A stretch of DNA of 64,000 nt, from positions 310,001-374,000 of the forward strand of contig WTXG01000020.1 in NCBI GenBank assembly GCA_022496185.1, read 5' to 3'. This DNA is from Multifurca ochricompacta. Its lineage: Eukaryota > Basidiomycota > Agaricomycetes > Russulales > Russulaceae. The translations under genes were made by a program, and so were the position numbers. The notes beneath the pieces are model-generated. The model searched no databases. It was not told where the DNA came from and saw only the letters and a list, made by a program, of their open reading frames with translations. Positions 20,780-30,897 of the stretch are shown one piece after another. Position 1 is the first letter of the stretch. Each line of letters opens with the position of its first letter.

Positions 20780-21373
20780 TGTTACGTCCGGTGCAGGACG
20801 TTCTACACGACTTGTGTGACAGCATTTGTTCGTTATCAGATAAGAGGCCAATAAGACCTCTTGGAGTTTGTACGGGAGGAGTCAAAGTCAAAGAGGCTGC
20901 ACTCTAAGACAATGTTGAGCGGGGAGTACCGGAAGTACTTTGGGAGATGATCAAGTCAAGACATTCAAGGGGAAGTCCAGAAGACAAGCACCGATGTATT
21001 CAATAAGTTGAGTCTGAGGTCTACAATGTAGTTACAGCGGACTTATATACATAATCGAATGGGCGTCTAAAGATAAGATATCACGGAGTTATGTGGGCCC
21101 GAATATATGAAAGCGGATGGCGTAAAGCCTGGCTTCTGATAGGGTATTAAGTAAATGTCCGGTCTTAGAGATAAGGAGATAAGCGATAAGGGAGTTCATA
21201 ACAACGGTAAGCAAAGGATCAACATGGACAATCAAATGGTCACGGGGATGGAAGCAAGGCATGTGATGGGTCCCAGGATGGGGACGTGATCAGGAAGTGG
21301 AGAGTAGGCGGAAGGGAAGGGTTCTCGTTAGGGAGAGTGAAGAAAAGTGGGGTGCTAGGCCCTGGTCATAACA
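20780..21373 (-). repeat. A4 3' LTR
   Basis: 594 bp, TGTTACGTCC...CATAACA on the plus strand; the start/primer segment reads AAGTTGAGTCT, one CpG decay away from the 5' copy. Confidence 0.93.
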
Positions 21374-21387
21374 TCACCCTCCCTTCT
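21374..21387 (-). promoter_or_regulatory. 3' polypurine tract of A4
   Basis: Minus-strand AGAAGGGAGGGTGA abutting the 3' LTR; a variant of the AGAAGAGGGGGTGA seen elsewhere. Confidence 0.7.
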
Positions 21388-21404
21388 GGCTCAAGCTGAC
21401 CCAG

Positions 21405-22631
21405 CTAGAAACGCACACCGTCATCGTCCTGCACCAAGTCTACATAATCATCTGCCAGGTTTCGATCATCGGTGGTGTAAGTGTCATCGGCCGCGCATTG
21501 ATGCGTGCGCAAGAACCCATATGGGCCACGTCGTCCACAGTGTCGGCACAAGTCATAGACCGGGCAATCGAGTTCGCGATGCCCTGTGTTATGACGCAGA
21601 CATTTGCCGCACCACCCCGAGGGGTTAATGATCGTCGGGGCGACACCCATGCAATGGAATATGCAGAAGCGACTCCAGTGCAAATTACTCCGGCAGTGAC
21701 GGCACCACTTGCGGTTAAGCGGGCAGTTCCAGCTAATGTGATACTTGCTATCACATTGCCAGCATGTCTCACCCCGGGGGTTCTCGTGCATCCGCAGCAT
21801 CTCAAATCAATTCGGCAGTAGTCGGGGGGCAGCCCCCAATGATCGTGGGGGGAGCGGTCGTGCATATGTGTCAGCGTACCTTTCGGCAATAGTCTGGTAC
21901 GCATCTCCAATCTCCAATCTCTTTCGAATCTCCACCAACTCCTGTTCGACTTGGAACATCCCGTTGGTGAGTCGGGCCATCATCTTCACGTGCTCCTTAT
22001 ACTGTTTGTTGAGTGTCGTGCACAATGTTAGATTCTTCCGCAGTCTCATGACTTCGGCTTTGAGACGTGGAAGGTGCATGTCACTCATTACTTCATCAAT
22101 TGCAAAGGCGTGAGAGTCCTCAGCGGCCAGGTGTCCAAGCTGCTCGTCGGTCAACGTATGGTGCAGACGTCCTGTATACCTTTCTTCTAAATAGACTGGG
22201 GCCCCGTAAACCGGGCCGTCCTTCTTCATACAGCCCGCGACGTCCATCCCTCCATTGGTGTAGAATATGTATTTGGCAATGGCAGTCGTCCCATCAGCCA
22301 TGGTGATCTCGAGGGGAAAATACATAGACGAATTGGGGTTGTTAGTGATGAACGGGAATTCAGGTACTTCGTCATCTAACTCCATGCCCAACAGGTCATT
22401 TGGGTGTGGCTCCTCACTGTGTTCAAAGTCGTCGTTCGGGTTGGGAGATTGGTTCTTTACTCGAGCTGCAGCAGCCTCATAGTCGATGGGCAAAGAGGGG
22501 CGTGTAGAAGGATGGGCAGAGGGAAAGTTTTTGACGGTTACATTGGTGGCAGTGAAAGCGTCAATGGCAGCGTTGGCAGCGATGAAAGACATGATAGAGT
22601 GAATGGTGGTAGGACATTGCTGTGGGAGCAT
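21405..22631 (-). pseudogene. A4 ORF3, one nonsense codon
   Basis: Open from ATG 22631 to 21405 except TGA at 21807-21809, which replaces CGA in the conserved LLPNRFEM just before the zinc clusters. A truncated 274-residue product would keep the acidic N-terminus, YTNGGMD block and coiled coil but lose all four Cys/His clusters. The downstream part has CWQCDSKYHISWNC and the other clusters intact, ending LVQDDDGVRF. It lies 38 nt after pol. Confidence 0.85.
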
Positions 22632-23937
22632 GTACTGGGGATTTCAACGGGGTTCTGGGTTGCCTCCTTTTAAGTGTTCTTGGGCGCTTCTGGGTGTCGG
22701 ATGTGAAACTCCGAGATAAGGGCAGGGGCGAAGATTTCTCCAGCTGGCTCCCACGAGTTGTCAGAGGCTGGGAATCCCTTCCACTTGACAAGGTAATACA
22801 ACTTGCGCCCTCGACCTTGTCGCTTCGAATCGAGAATGCGCTCCACCTCCCACTCTTCTTCTCCGTCGATAAGGTCAGGTGGAGGTCTCGGGAAGTTCTC
22901 CCCGTGAATGGTGGTTTCCTTATACAGGGTCAGAAGCTTGGCATGGAAGACGGGGTGGATCTTCCATTTCGGGGGTAACCGCAGTTCATATGATACGTCT
23001 GACAGCTTCCTGGTGATCTGGAAGGGCCCATGACGTCGGGGCACTAACTTGGCCAAGGGATGTGACGTGTGGATGTTCCTTCCTTCGAGCCAGACCCAGT
23101 CATTGGTTTGATAAGGTGTGAACGTGCTTGGCTGCACCGCCAGGAGCTGTTGTGCCTTTGTCAGGTTTTCATTGGCTGATTGTCGTAACTCTTCCCATTG
23201 GCTTATCCGTCGGGTTACGGAGGGGACATTAGTGGGCTTATCTGTCCATGTGGTGCGCGGGGTCCAGCCCATGATAAGGGAGAAGGGGGTGGCTTTCGTA
23301 GTCCCGTTGGGCCATGAATTGTGAGCGAACTCCGCGGTTGATAGCCATTCTGCCCAGTCATCTTGTCTGCTGTTGCACCAGAACCGCAGGTACTGTTCTA
23401 ACCATTGGTTTGTTCGTTTGGACTGCCCATCCGTTTGGGGGTGGTAAGCTGTGGAGATGTTCTGCATTATGTCTAATGTTTTGCACAGGGCTTTGGCAAA
23501 TGCTGACGTGAATCTGGTGTCTCGGTCAGATATAATCTTTCTGGGGAGTCCATAGTGACAGTATACGTGGTTCAGATATAGCGTCGCCACTCCTTCGGCT
23601 GTGATGGTTTCGTTGCAAGGGATGAACAAAGCCGCCTTGGAGCAGTCATGGTCGGTGATCGTAAGGATGGTGTCAAAGCCTTGTGATTTGGGTAGCTTGA
23701 CAATAAAATCCATTGCAATGGTCTGGAAGGGAGTGGATGCAATGGGAGTGATGGGGTATATTGGTGGGGTTTTCGGGTGGGTGTTCACCTTGTTTGCTTG
23801 ACATGCTGTGCATCCTTGCACATAACTTTCGACGTCCTTTTTCATGTTGGGCCACCAGTAGTCATGTTTGGCAAGAGCGTAAGTGTTCGTGATGCCAGGG
23901 TGGCCAGCAGAGGGAAGGTCGTGGTGAAAATGGATCA

Positions 23938-23947
23938 CCCCCCTCTT
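23938..23947 (-). promoter_or_regulatory. Internal polypurine tract (A4)
   Basis: Minus-strand AAGAGGGGGG in integrase, identical to the other copies. Confidence 0.45.
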
Positions 23948-26142
23948 AATGTTGTCGCCACCGGTGACAACAAGTCGATCTCCGTCTTTCCACCACAAAC
24001 CATTGACTTCTTTCAAATTATGTGCATCAGCCCATGAGCGGCACAGTGAGGGGTTCATATTCTGTGAGACTTGGGCCCACAGGTCCATATCATGAAGACT
24101 AACAACAGCGGTCTTTGCAAACACCTCCTCGGGAAGGACAGTGATGTCGTTGTTGTCATCCTTGCCTGTATGCATATCTGGTCTGCGTGACAGCGCATCA
24201 GCTCTGGCGTTTTGGCTTCCAGCAATGTGTTTCAAGGTAAAGTTGTATTCCTCCAGCTCTAGGACCTCCCGTGCCACACGCCGACTGATTTTATGAGGTT
24301 CCTTCCAATACAACAGGTTGGAATGGTCGGTGTGGATAATGGTCTGATGTGGAGTCCCGGCCAGGTAAGGTCGCCAATGCCGTAATGCCTTGACTATGGC
24401 TAAGAGTTCCCTATCCCAGATGTCATAATTCCGTTCGGCTGGGGAGAAGGTCTCGGAGTAGTATGCCACCAGGTGAAGTATCTGTGCGGCATCTCTCTGG
24501 TATAACACAGCTCCATTTGCAAAGTGAGAGGCGTCCACTTCCAATTCGAAGGGGCGACTGAGATCTGGTTGAATGAGTACCGGCTCTGAGCCGACTAGGT
24601 CCCTGATTCATTCGAACGCCTGTTGTTGTGTTACGTCCCAATGCCATGGCACATCCTTTTTCAGTAGATCATTTAATGGTCGTGCAATGCCTGAGAATCC
24701 TTTGACGAAGCGTCGGTAGAAATTACAAAACCCAATGAACGATCGGACATCTTTGACGCAGGTTGGCACTGGCCACTCCCGGATCCCCTGTACTTTAACG
24801 GGATCCATGCGCACTTGCCCTCTTTCTAAGATGACTCCTAGGTATTCAACACTTCGTTGCTCAAAAGAGCACTTGGCAGGTTTGAGGTACAAATCATGTT
24901 CTCGGAGTATGTCGAGTACCTGGTGTACGCGATCTCGGTGGTGATCTAGGTTGTCTGGGGTGGCCACTAAGATATCGTCCATGTAAACCACTACCTCTCC
25001 AGTGAGGATGAGATCACGGAAAATGTGGTTCATCATAGCTTGGAATGTTGCTGGTGAGTTCGTGAGGCCAAAAAACATGACGTTTGGTTCAAATAGTCCT
25101 TGATTTGTTTTGAATGCCGCCTTGCACTGGTCGCCTTCCTTAATCCTGACGTTGTTGTACCCCCATCGCACATCCATTTTTGAGAAGAGGGACTTATCCC
25201 TCATGGTGTCTATGAGTTCGGAGATGAGTGGCAGGGGGTAGGCATTCTTTACGGTATGAGCGTTAATCCATCGATAATCCTGGACTGGTTGCAGCTTCCC
25301 ATCCTTCTTTTTGATAAAGAAGAAGGGTGACACGTACCGTGACTTAGACGGGCGGATGTACCCTTTGGCCAAATGTTCTTCAAGGAACTCTGTCAACGCC
25401 ACCTGCTCAGACTGGGATAGTGGATAGATTTTGCAGTCGATTGCTGCCGGCGTGTCAGGGAGTAGGTCTATGGCGTGATCCCAGGGTCGGGAGGGTGGAA
25501 ACCACTGTGACTCTTCTTCTGAGAACACCCTCCAATGCCAGTGATAGGCACGCGGTACTACATCACTATAAGTCTTTTCTGTCTGCCCCTGCGTCGCCTT
25601 CTGGGCCAATTCTGAAGCTTTGGTGACATAACAGCGACCTGGGTCTTCCTCACTTGCGTCTGCCACTATCTGGTGTCTGATTGCATAATCATAGCCTATT
25701 GATGTGATGATGGTGGGGTAGGAATCTTTATCCATCGTCGCATCGGCCCAATTGATTCTGGGTTCGAATGCAGCAAGCCATGGATATCCCAGAATGAGAT
25801 CTTCATCCCCTAAGTTGGTAATTAGGAAGCGGATGACTTTCGTTGTTTCTCTGACTTGGACGTTTAGGTCGGTATAATGCGTGATCTTTCCAGCACGATT
25901 GGCAGTTCCATCAATATTCCAGATATTTTTCTCTTGGGGAAGAACCTGCATCCCCAGTCCCAAGGTTTTGATCATTCTTGGACTTATGAAGTTATCCGTG
26001 GCTCCAGAGTCCACTAAGATGTCTCGGTCGGCTGTCCTCTGTGTAGTCTCGAAATGAACTGGTATTTTTAACGATTTGAAGCGACTAGTATACACAGAGG
26101 TAACATGGAGTGCTCTTGCCCAGGCCAATGGGGTAGAGCTTA

Positions 26143-27657
26143 TCAAAAATCCTTCTTTGCGAATGCCTTTTCTACAAGGATGGCTCGCACTTCCTCACTC
26201 TCCTTCATCATGTTTGCCCATATGTCCTGGGCCTTTTCTTCTTTGGTTCGTTTGTCTACGGCTGGTGGGTTATTGTTGACGGGGGCGGTAGGTGTAGCAT
26301 TTGCCGCCGCGACTCGTACCCCCTTCTTCGGACAGTCCCGGGACATATGCCCCTGTCCTTTGCAGCGGAAACACCGTCCCTCTTTCATCAGTGTCTGCCG
26401 TTCATCTTCTGTGAGTGTGGCTCTTGCCCTGGCTCTATCTGCCGAGGTATCCATTGCATTGGGATCCCTCTGAGTAGCATGCGCTGGTTTGACCCCAAGC
26501 GCTGCTTTCCACTGTTCTCGGGTTTTTCCCTTCCTGGTGTCGACTCCAAATCGCGTTTGGAAGTCAAGGTAATCCTGCTGCTGTCGTCGAGCAGCATCAA
26601 CCCATTCGTCCCAATCATGAGGGTGATGGAACTGAATAATGTTTTTGACAAGCGGGTTTGGCAACCCTTGGGAGAAGAGGTCCAAGGTTGCCTCTTCATC
26701 CGTATCATAGCCCGCTCGACTTGCCAGGCTTCGGAACTTTGCCACATAGGCGTCAAGCTCTCCCTTCTCCATTCGCAGGGATTTCAATTCCCTGGCTGCT
26801 TTCTGTTTTGCCTGTCCATCAGTGAAGGCATCTTTGAATCTCTGGGCTATGGTCTCCCAGAGACCTTCACTGGTAGTGCGGTGTCCACTTTCCACCTGCT
26901 CGTTTAACCATTCAAGTTGTTCCATCGTCCAGTCGTCAACTGCGTCACCTCTGATAAGCGAGAGGAAGAGGTTGGCGCACTGAAAAGGGTTGACGATTTG
27001 GGCGACATCATGGTTGAAGTTCTTGAATGTGGTGAACTCCAGCATAAACTTCTTGCTTTGGGAGCGATCTCCCATGAAGGTCTGGGGTAGGATCCCCGAA
27101 AGACGTCCTGACGGTGGAGGGATGTTTGGGACGGCAGGGGGTGGAGGAGGAGGAGGAACGGGATCAGGGAGCTGGGCAGCGATGGTTGACATGTTTTGTT
27201 GAACTGGGATGATGGTGTCGGAGGATTGTATCGATATCTGAGGAGTTGTCAAAGCAGGTGCTCTGATCGTGACAACTGTCGGTGCAACCAGGGGTGTAGG
27301 CAATGCTAATACTGGTGCGTCTTCACTATTTTCTTCAACGTATTCTTCTGGTTCTGAGTCGGTGATGATTGCAGGTGGGTTTTCTCTCCACGGTCCGAGA
27401 CCGAATTCTGGTGGAGCAGGAGCGGTAGTAACCCATGAGTGTCTGCTATCTGAGTATCGGATACGATACCAAACTCTCTTTTCGTCGTTGTATTCTACTG
27501 GTTGGTATCTTCCGTCGTGATAGACGTAGTATCCAAACTCGGCTTCAAAGTCTTTCCAGATGGCAGAGCCAAGTGTCTGTTGTGAAAGATTATTCTCGTC
27601 TCTGCGTTCGATGAGCTCTTCTTTGAACAGGGTCTGACTGCGGCTGGACAAAGCCAC
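26143..27657 (-). CDS. A4 Gag (about 504 aa), intact frame
   Basis: The only undamaged full-length gag in the window. From a GTG GCT codon at 27657 (no AUG upstream in frame back to the LTR-end TAA) it reads an N-terminal domain with WKDFEAEFGYYVYHD and VWYRIRYSDSRHSW, a Pro-rich linker (PVPPPPPPP), the capsid domain (about residues 200-350) and one CCHC knuckle CFRCKGQGHMSRDC (about 429-442). It ends KKDF at TGA 26143-26145, inside the frameshift site. Role: particle-forming, RNA-binding Gag. The start codon is unresolved: non-AUG initiation or a spliced leader. Confidence 0.88.
   Translation of the reverse strand: MALSSRSQTLFKEELIERRDENNLSQQTLGSAIWKDFEAEFGYYVYHDGRYQPVEYNDEKRVWYRIRYSDSRHSWVTTAPAPPEFGLGPWRENPPAIITDSEPEEYVEENSEDAPVLALPTPLVAPTVVTIRAPALTTPQISIQSSDTIIPVQQNMSTIAAQLPDPVPPPPPPPAVPNIPPPSGRLSGILPQTFMGDRSQSKKFMLEFTTFKNFNHDVAQIVNPFQCANLFLSLIRGDAVDDWTMEQLEWLNEQVESGHRTTSEGLWETIAQRFKDAFTDGQAKQKAARELKSLRMEKGELDAYVAKFRSLASRAGYDTDEEATLDLFSQGLPNPLVKNIIQFHHPHDWDEWVDAARRQQQDYLDFQTRFGVDTRKGKTREQWKAALGVKPAHATQRDPNAMDTSADRARARATLTEDERQTLMKEGRCFRCKGQGHMSRDCPKKGVRVAAANATPTAPVNNNPPAVDKRTKEEKAQDIWANMMKESEEVRAILVEKAFAKKDF
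26146..26152 (-). promoter_or_regulatory. Gag-Pol -1 frameshift heptamer (A4)
   Basis: Minus-strand GGATTTT directly before the gag TGA; codons GAT TTT slip to GGA TTT and continue UUG in pol. Confidence 0.6.
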
Positions 27658-27666
27658 GTTGGGAGG

Positions 27667-27677
27667 AGACTCGACTT
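27667..27677 (-). promoter_or_regulatory. Primer binding site (self-priming) of A4
   Basis: Minus-strand AAGTCGAGTCT two bases inside the 5' LTR, complementary to AGACTCGACTT in that LTR. Confidence 0.65.
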
Positions 27678-27679
27678 GA

Positions 27680-28273
27680 TGTTACGTCCGGTGCAGGACG
27701 TTCTACACGACTTGTGTGACAGCATTCGTTTGTTATCAGATAAGAGGCCAATAAGACCTCTTGGAGTTTGTATGGGAGGAGTCAAAGTCAAAGAGGCTGC
27801 ACTCTAAGACAATGTTGAGTGGGGAGTACCGGAAGTACTTTGGGAGATGATCGAGTCAAGACGTTCAAGGGGAAGTCCAGAAGACAAGCACCGATGTATT
27901 CAATAAGTCGAGTCTGAGGTCTACAATGTAGTTACAGCGGACTTATATACGTAATCGAATGGGCATCTAAAGATAAGATATCATGGAGTTATGTGGGCCC
28001 GAATATATGAAAGCGGATGGCGTAAAGCCTGGCTTCTGATAGGGTATTAAGTAAATGTCCGGTCTTAGAGATAAGGAGATAAGCGATAAGGGAGTTCATA
28101 ACAACAGTAAGCAAAGGATCAACATGGACAATCAAATGGTCACGGGGATGGAAGCAAGGCATGTGATGGGTCCCAGGATGGGGATGTGATCAGGAAGTGG
28201 AGAGTAGGCGGAAGGGAAGGGTTCTCGTTAGGGAGAGTGAAGAAAAGTGGGGTGCTAGGCCCTGGTCATAACA
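27680..28273 (-). repeat. A4 5' LTR
   Basis: 594 bp, same length as the 3' LTR; contains TATATAAG and AGACTCGACTT in minus sense. Followed on the right by TSD CCTAG and the rest of B2's LTR. Confidence 0.93.
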
Positions 28274-28346
28274 CCTAGGCAATAAGGTACTGGATCACAA
28301 GTGGACAGTCTGGAGCTGTCCATTCTATTCCCAAAGGGTTTATATA
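28274..28346 (-). repeat. B2 3' LTR, piece 2
   Basis: Continues from CCTAG to the TA where the Tc1-like element sits; includes the AGACTGTCCA start segment and part of the TATA box. Confidence 0.85.
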
Positions 28347-29105
28347 CAGTGCCTCACAAAACTGAGTCAATGTTTTGCACTTTTGCACTGTTTGTTGAAT
28401 ATTGCATCAGCCAAAACAAATATAAACAAAGTCTTGGTATACCATAAAATGTACAAGATAAGGGTTATGTAATGCAACAATAATTATGTAATTCTGATCA
28501 AAACCTGTGGAGCTATGCCCATTTCAAATTGGGGACTCATTGACTCAGTTTTGTGAGGGGGTATCAGAAATATCAGAATCTGATGCTCCACCAAATGTAC
28601 AGCAACCAATCCTTAATATATGATTACTATAGTTATCTTAATATTGATGGGACCTGGAATAGAGCTATTTAACCATGGTTTACATTCCCAGAATATTATA
28701 ATTTCCCAATGCACCCCACCTCCTCTGCTCAGAAAGAAAACATGCTCTCTCTGGCCTCTGAAGGTCATTCCACTCACACTATTGCCTCCAGACTCAGCCT
28801 CAGCCAGTCCACAGTCTCTAGGACACTCAGAACCCTCCTTCCCAACCATCAGTCACCTCATTTTGGTCATCCTTCCAAGCTCTCTGCTACCTCTGAACAT
28901 GCTATCATGATACAAATCACCACAGGAAAGGTTGGCAATGCTGTCCAGGCCACAAAGCACATCAATTCCATCATCCCCAACCATGTCTCTTCACAAACTG
29001 TGCACTGGGTTCTTAAACAACATTCATTCAGGGCTGTAACAAAGAAGAAAAGGCTGCTACTCTCTGCAGTACATTGCAAGAAACACTTAGCCTTTGCTTT
29101 GAAGT
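28347..29105 (+). repeat. Left arm of the palindromic transposon
   Basis: 759 bp, from terminal CAGTGCCTCAC to TTTGAAGT; repeated inverted at 29723-30481. Confidence 0.88.
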
Positions 29106-29155
29106 GTCAAACAATCATGCTGCTGGTTATACTGACTGTGGTTAGTAGCGTGTGA
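28709..29155 (+). pseudogene. Tc1-like transposase N-terminal half, left copy
   Basis: 148 codons. Residues about 8-45 (MLSLASEGHSTHTIASRLSL and on) look like the first helix-turn-helix of a Tc1/mariner paired-like DNA-binding domain, and a second helix-turn-helix region follows to about 120. The arm ends at 29105; beyond it the frame reads unrelated hydrophobic residues and stops at 29155. No catalytic Asp remains. The start codon is ATG within the sequence shared by both arms. Confidence 0.75.
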
Positions 29156-29612
29156 GGCTAGAAAGACAAGTATACTTCAGAGGTTGAAGAAACTCTATAT
29201 TAACTATACTACTGACCTAGAAAGACAAGTATCTACAAGAGACGTTAGTCAAAGGAAAGTAGAGAGTATAGTAAGACTTACACTTCAGAGGTTGAAGAAA
29301 CTCTGAAGTGGAAGAGACGAAACAGACACCCTTATATACCCATGGGGCCAGGGGAAATGGTCTGTGCGCACTGGGAATAAGTCCACAAGTGCCGGACAAT
29401 AAACAGAGAGGGATAAAGGCCATTGGCCAAAGAGATATCATGTGCTTACTGCGCATTACTAAGGACATCACTAATCAGCTGAGTAAGGTGAGAAAGAAAT
29501 GTAATAAAGATATCGTAAAAAGTCCGAAACTCCGGAACCTAATCTAATCTTATCTACAGCTAAAGCGATCCTTAGATGCCTGAAGCATCTCCAGACACGT
29601 CCCGTGTCAACA
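29151..29612. repeat. LTR-like insert in the transposon spacer
   Basis: 462 bp bounded by TGTGAGG and GTCAACA, with internal direct repeats (CTAGAAAGACAAG near 29158 and 29218; CTTCAGAGGTTGAAGAAACT near 29175 and 29283) and a TATATA near 29334. It looks like a solo LTR of another, possibly Copia-type, family, but I see no target duplication, so the identity is tentative. It matches neither family A nor B LTRs. Confidence 0.35.
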
Positions 29613-29630
29613 TGAAGTACCAAAACTGGA

Positions 29631-30119
29631 CTATGGAGAACTGGCATCTGACCCAAACCTGTTGATTTCAGTCTCATCTGACCAAATCACCCTCTTCCAG
29701 TCCTCCATAGTCCATTTTTGGTACTTCAAAGCAAAGGCTAAGTGTTTCTTGCAATGTACTGCAGAGAGTAGCAGCCTTTTCTTCTTTGTTACAGCCCTGA
29801 ATGAATGTTGTTTAAGAACCCAGTGCACAGTTTGTGAAGAGACATGGTTGGGGATGATGGAATTGATGTGCTTTGTGGCCTGGACAGCATTGCCAACCTT
29901 TCCTGTGGTGATTTGTATCATGATAGCATGTTCAGAGGTAGCAGAGAGCTTGGAAGGATGACCAAAATGAGGTGACTGATGGTTGGGAAGGAGGGTTCTG
30001 AGTGTCCTAGAGACTGTGGACTGGCTGAGGCTGAGTCTGGAGGCAATAGTGTGAGTGGAATGACCTTCAGAGGCCAGAGAGAGCATGTTTTCTTTCTGAG
30101 CAGAGGAGGTGGGGTGCAT
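29631..30119 (-). pseudogene. Tc1-like transposase N-terminal part, right copy
   Basis: 162 codons. Same N-terminal DNA-binding region as the left copy, but this one extends past the arm end (29723) into WKRVIWSDETEINRFGSD, the block holding the first catalytic Asp of the Tc1 DDE domain. It then stops. The second Asp and the final Asp/Glu are absent. A short inverted repeat (29613-29644 against about 29698-29730) sits at the breakpoint, suggesting how the palindrome formed. Confidence 0.78.
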
Positions 30120-30481
30120 TGGGAAATTATAATATTCTGGGAATGTAAACCATGGTTAAATAGCTCTATTCCAGGTCCCATCAATATTAAGATAACTATA
30201 GTAATCATATATTAAGGATTGGTTGCTGTACATTTGGTGGAGCATCAGATTCTGATATTTCTGATACCCCCTCACAAAACTGAGTCAATGAGTCCCCAAT
30301 TTGAAATGGGCATAGCTCCACAGGTTTTGATCAGAATTACATAATTATTGTTGCATTACATAACCCTTATCTTGTACATTTTATGGTATACCAAGACTTT
30401 GTTTATATTTGTTTTGGCTGATGCAATATTCAACAAACAGTGCAAAAGTGCAAAACATTGACTCAGTTTTGTGAGGCACTG
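29723..30481 (-). repeat. Right arm of the palindromic transposon
   Basis: 759 bp inverted copy of 28347-29105, ending GAGGCACTG before TA. Confidence 0.88.
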
Positions 30482-30823
30482 TACATAACTACAACTGGGA
30501 CTTTGGTCTGTGCACTACTTTAGGGGAGGTTAACTTCACTTTAACTCCCCACTGATCCACCAATGAGAATAGCCCCACTTCTGGGCTTAGAAATCTGCAG
30601 TCCGCAGTCTGCAGTTTGTGGACTGCTGTTTAGGCATTGTGGGGTTCTGTTAGTACTCTTCCCACAGGTTTCCAATTTGGCAGAAGTCTGGCCCTGGTCC
30701 GGACTGGCCCTTCTCTGGTCTTAATCTAGGGTTATCTTCGTTTCTGAGGGTTCTGCAAGGTTTCTGGGAGCATCCAGGGATTTCCAGGGGGTCAGGAGGT
30801 CTCTAGGGTGTCAGTTCATGACA
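30482..30823 (-). repeat. B2 3' LTR, piece 3
   Basis: Resumes after the TA duplication and ends TTCATGACA, next to the polypurine tract (minus AAAGAGGGGATAG) of B2. With pieces 1 and 2 it makes a 574-bp LTR. Confidence 0.88.
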
Positions 30824-30897
30824 CTATCCCCTCTTTAGGGCCTTGCTGTGCCACAGCAAGTTTGTCAGAGGTTTGGGGGTCTAGGCAGGGTGGGGTG

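Larger units (their letters stand above)
22670..26152 (-). pseudogene. A4 pol polyprotein, one nonsense codon
   Basis: -1 frame from the slip site at 26146-26152. Protease DSGATDNF near 26010; [14 protein letters not shown] and YMDD near 24985; TGA at 24608-24610 (former CGA, FERIRD context) between RT and RNase H; then an open frame to TAA at 22670 with RNase H, integrase HHCC/DDE (YHPQTDGQSKRTN, Lys where others have Glu, so the last catalytic acidic position appears changed) and chromodomain YLVKWKGFPASDNSWEP. The Glu-to-Lys change would itself impair the DDE triad. Confidence 0.9.
20780..28273 (-). mobile_element. A4: full-length family-A element, minus strand
   Basis: 7494 bp with two 594-bp LTRs and TSD CCTAG, inserted in B2's LTR. 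Gag is fully open; pol and ORF3 each have one nonsense codon, both former CGA. The LTRs differ at roughly a dozen sites that I read as CpG transitions, so A4 is of intermediate age. ORF3 is of the GMELDD subtype and the LTR belongs to a distinct subfamily (GGGCCTAGCACCCC near the start in sense orientation). Confidence 0.95.
28347..30481. mobile_element. Palindromic Tc1/mariner-type transposon
   Basis: 2135 bp flanked by TA (28345-28346 and 30482-30483) inside the TATA region of B2's LTR. Termini are CAGTGCCTCACAAAACTGAG and its reverse complement. The two arms (28347-29105 and 29723-30481) are each exactly 759 bp and, as far as I compared them, identical inverted copies; the spacer is 617 bp. 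Each arm also has an inverted copy of its own terminus (for example 28538-28557). Each arm encodes the N-terminal part of a Tc1-like transposase, but the catalytic domain is incomplete, so the element is non-autonomous. Confidence 0.88.

Noticed and set aside
28347..30481. Two independent, opposite Tc1-like insertions
   Set aside because: There is only one TA duplication outside, the arms are equal in length and identical where compared, and neither arm has an inner terminus.
20614..30823. Three separate short family-B LTR fragments
   Set aside because: They join exactly at CCTAG and TA duplications into one 574-bp LTR interrupted by A4 and the Tc1-like element.
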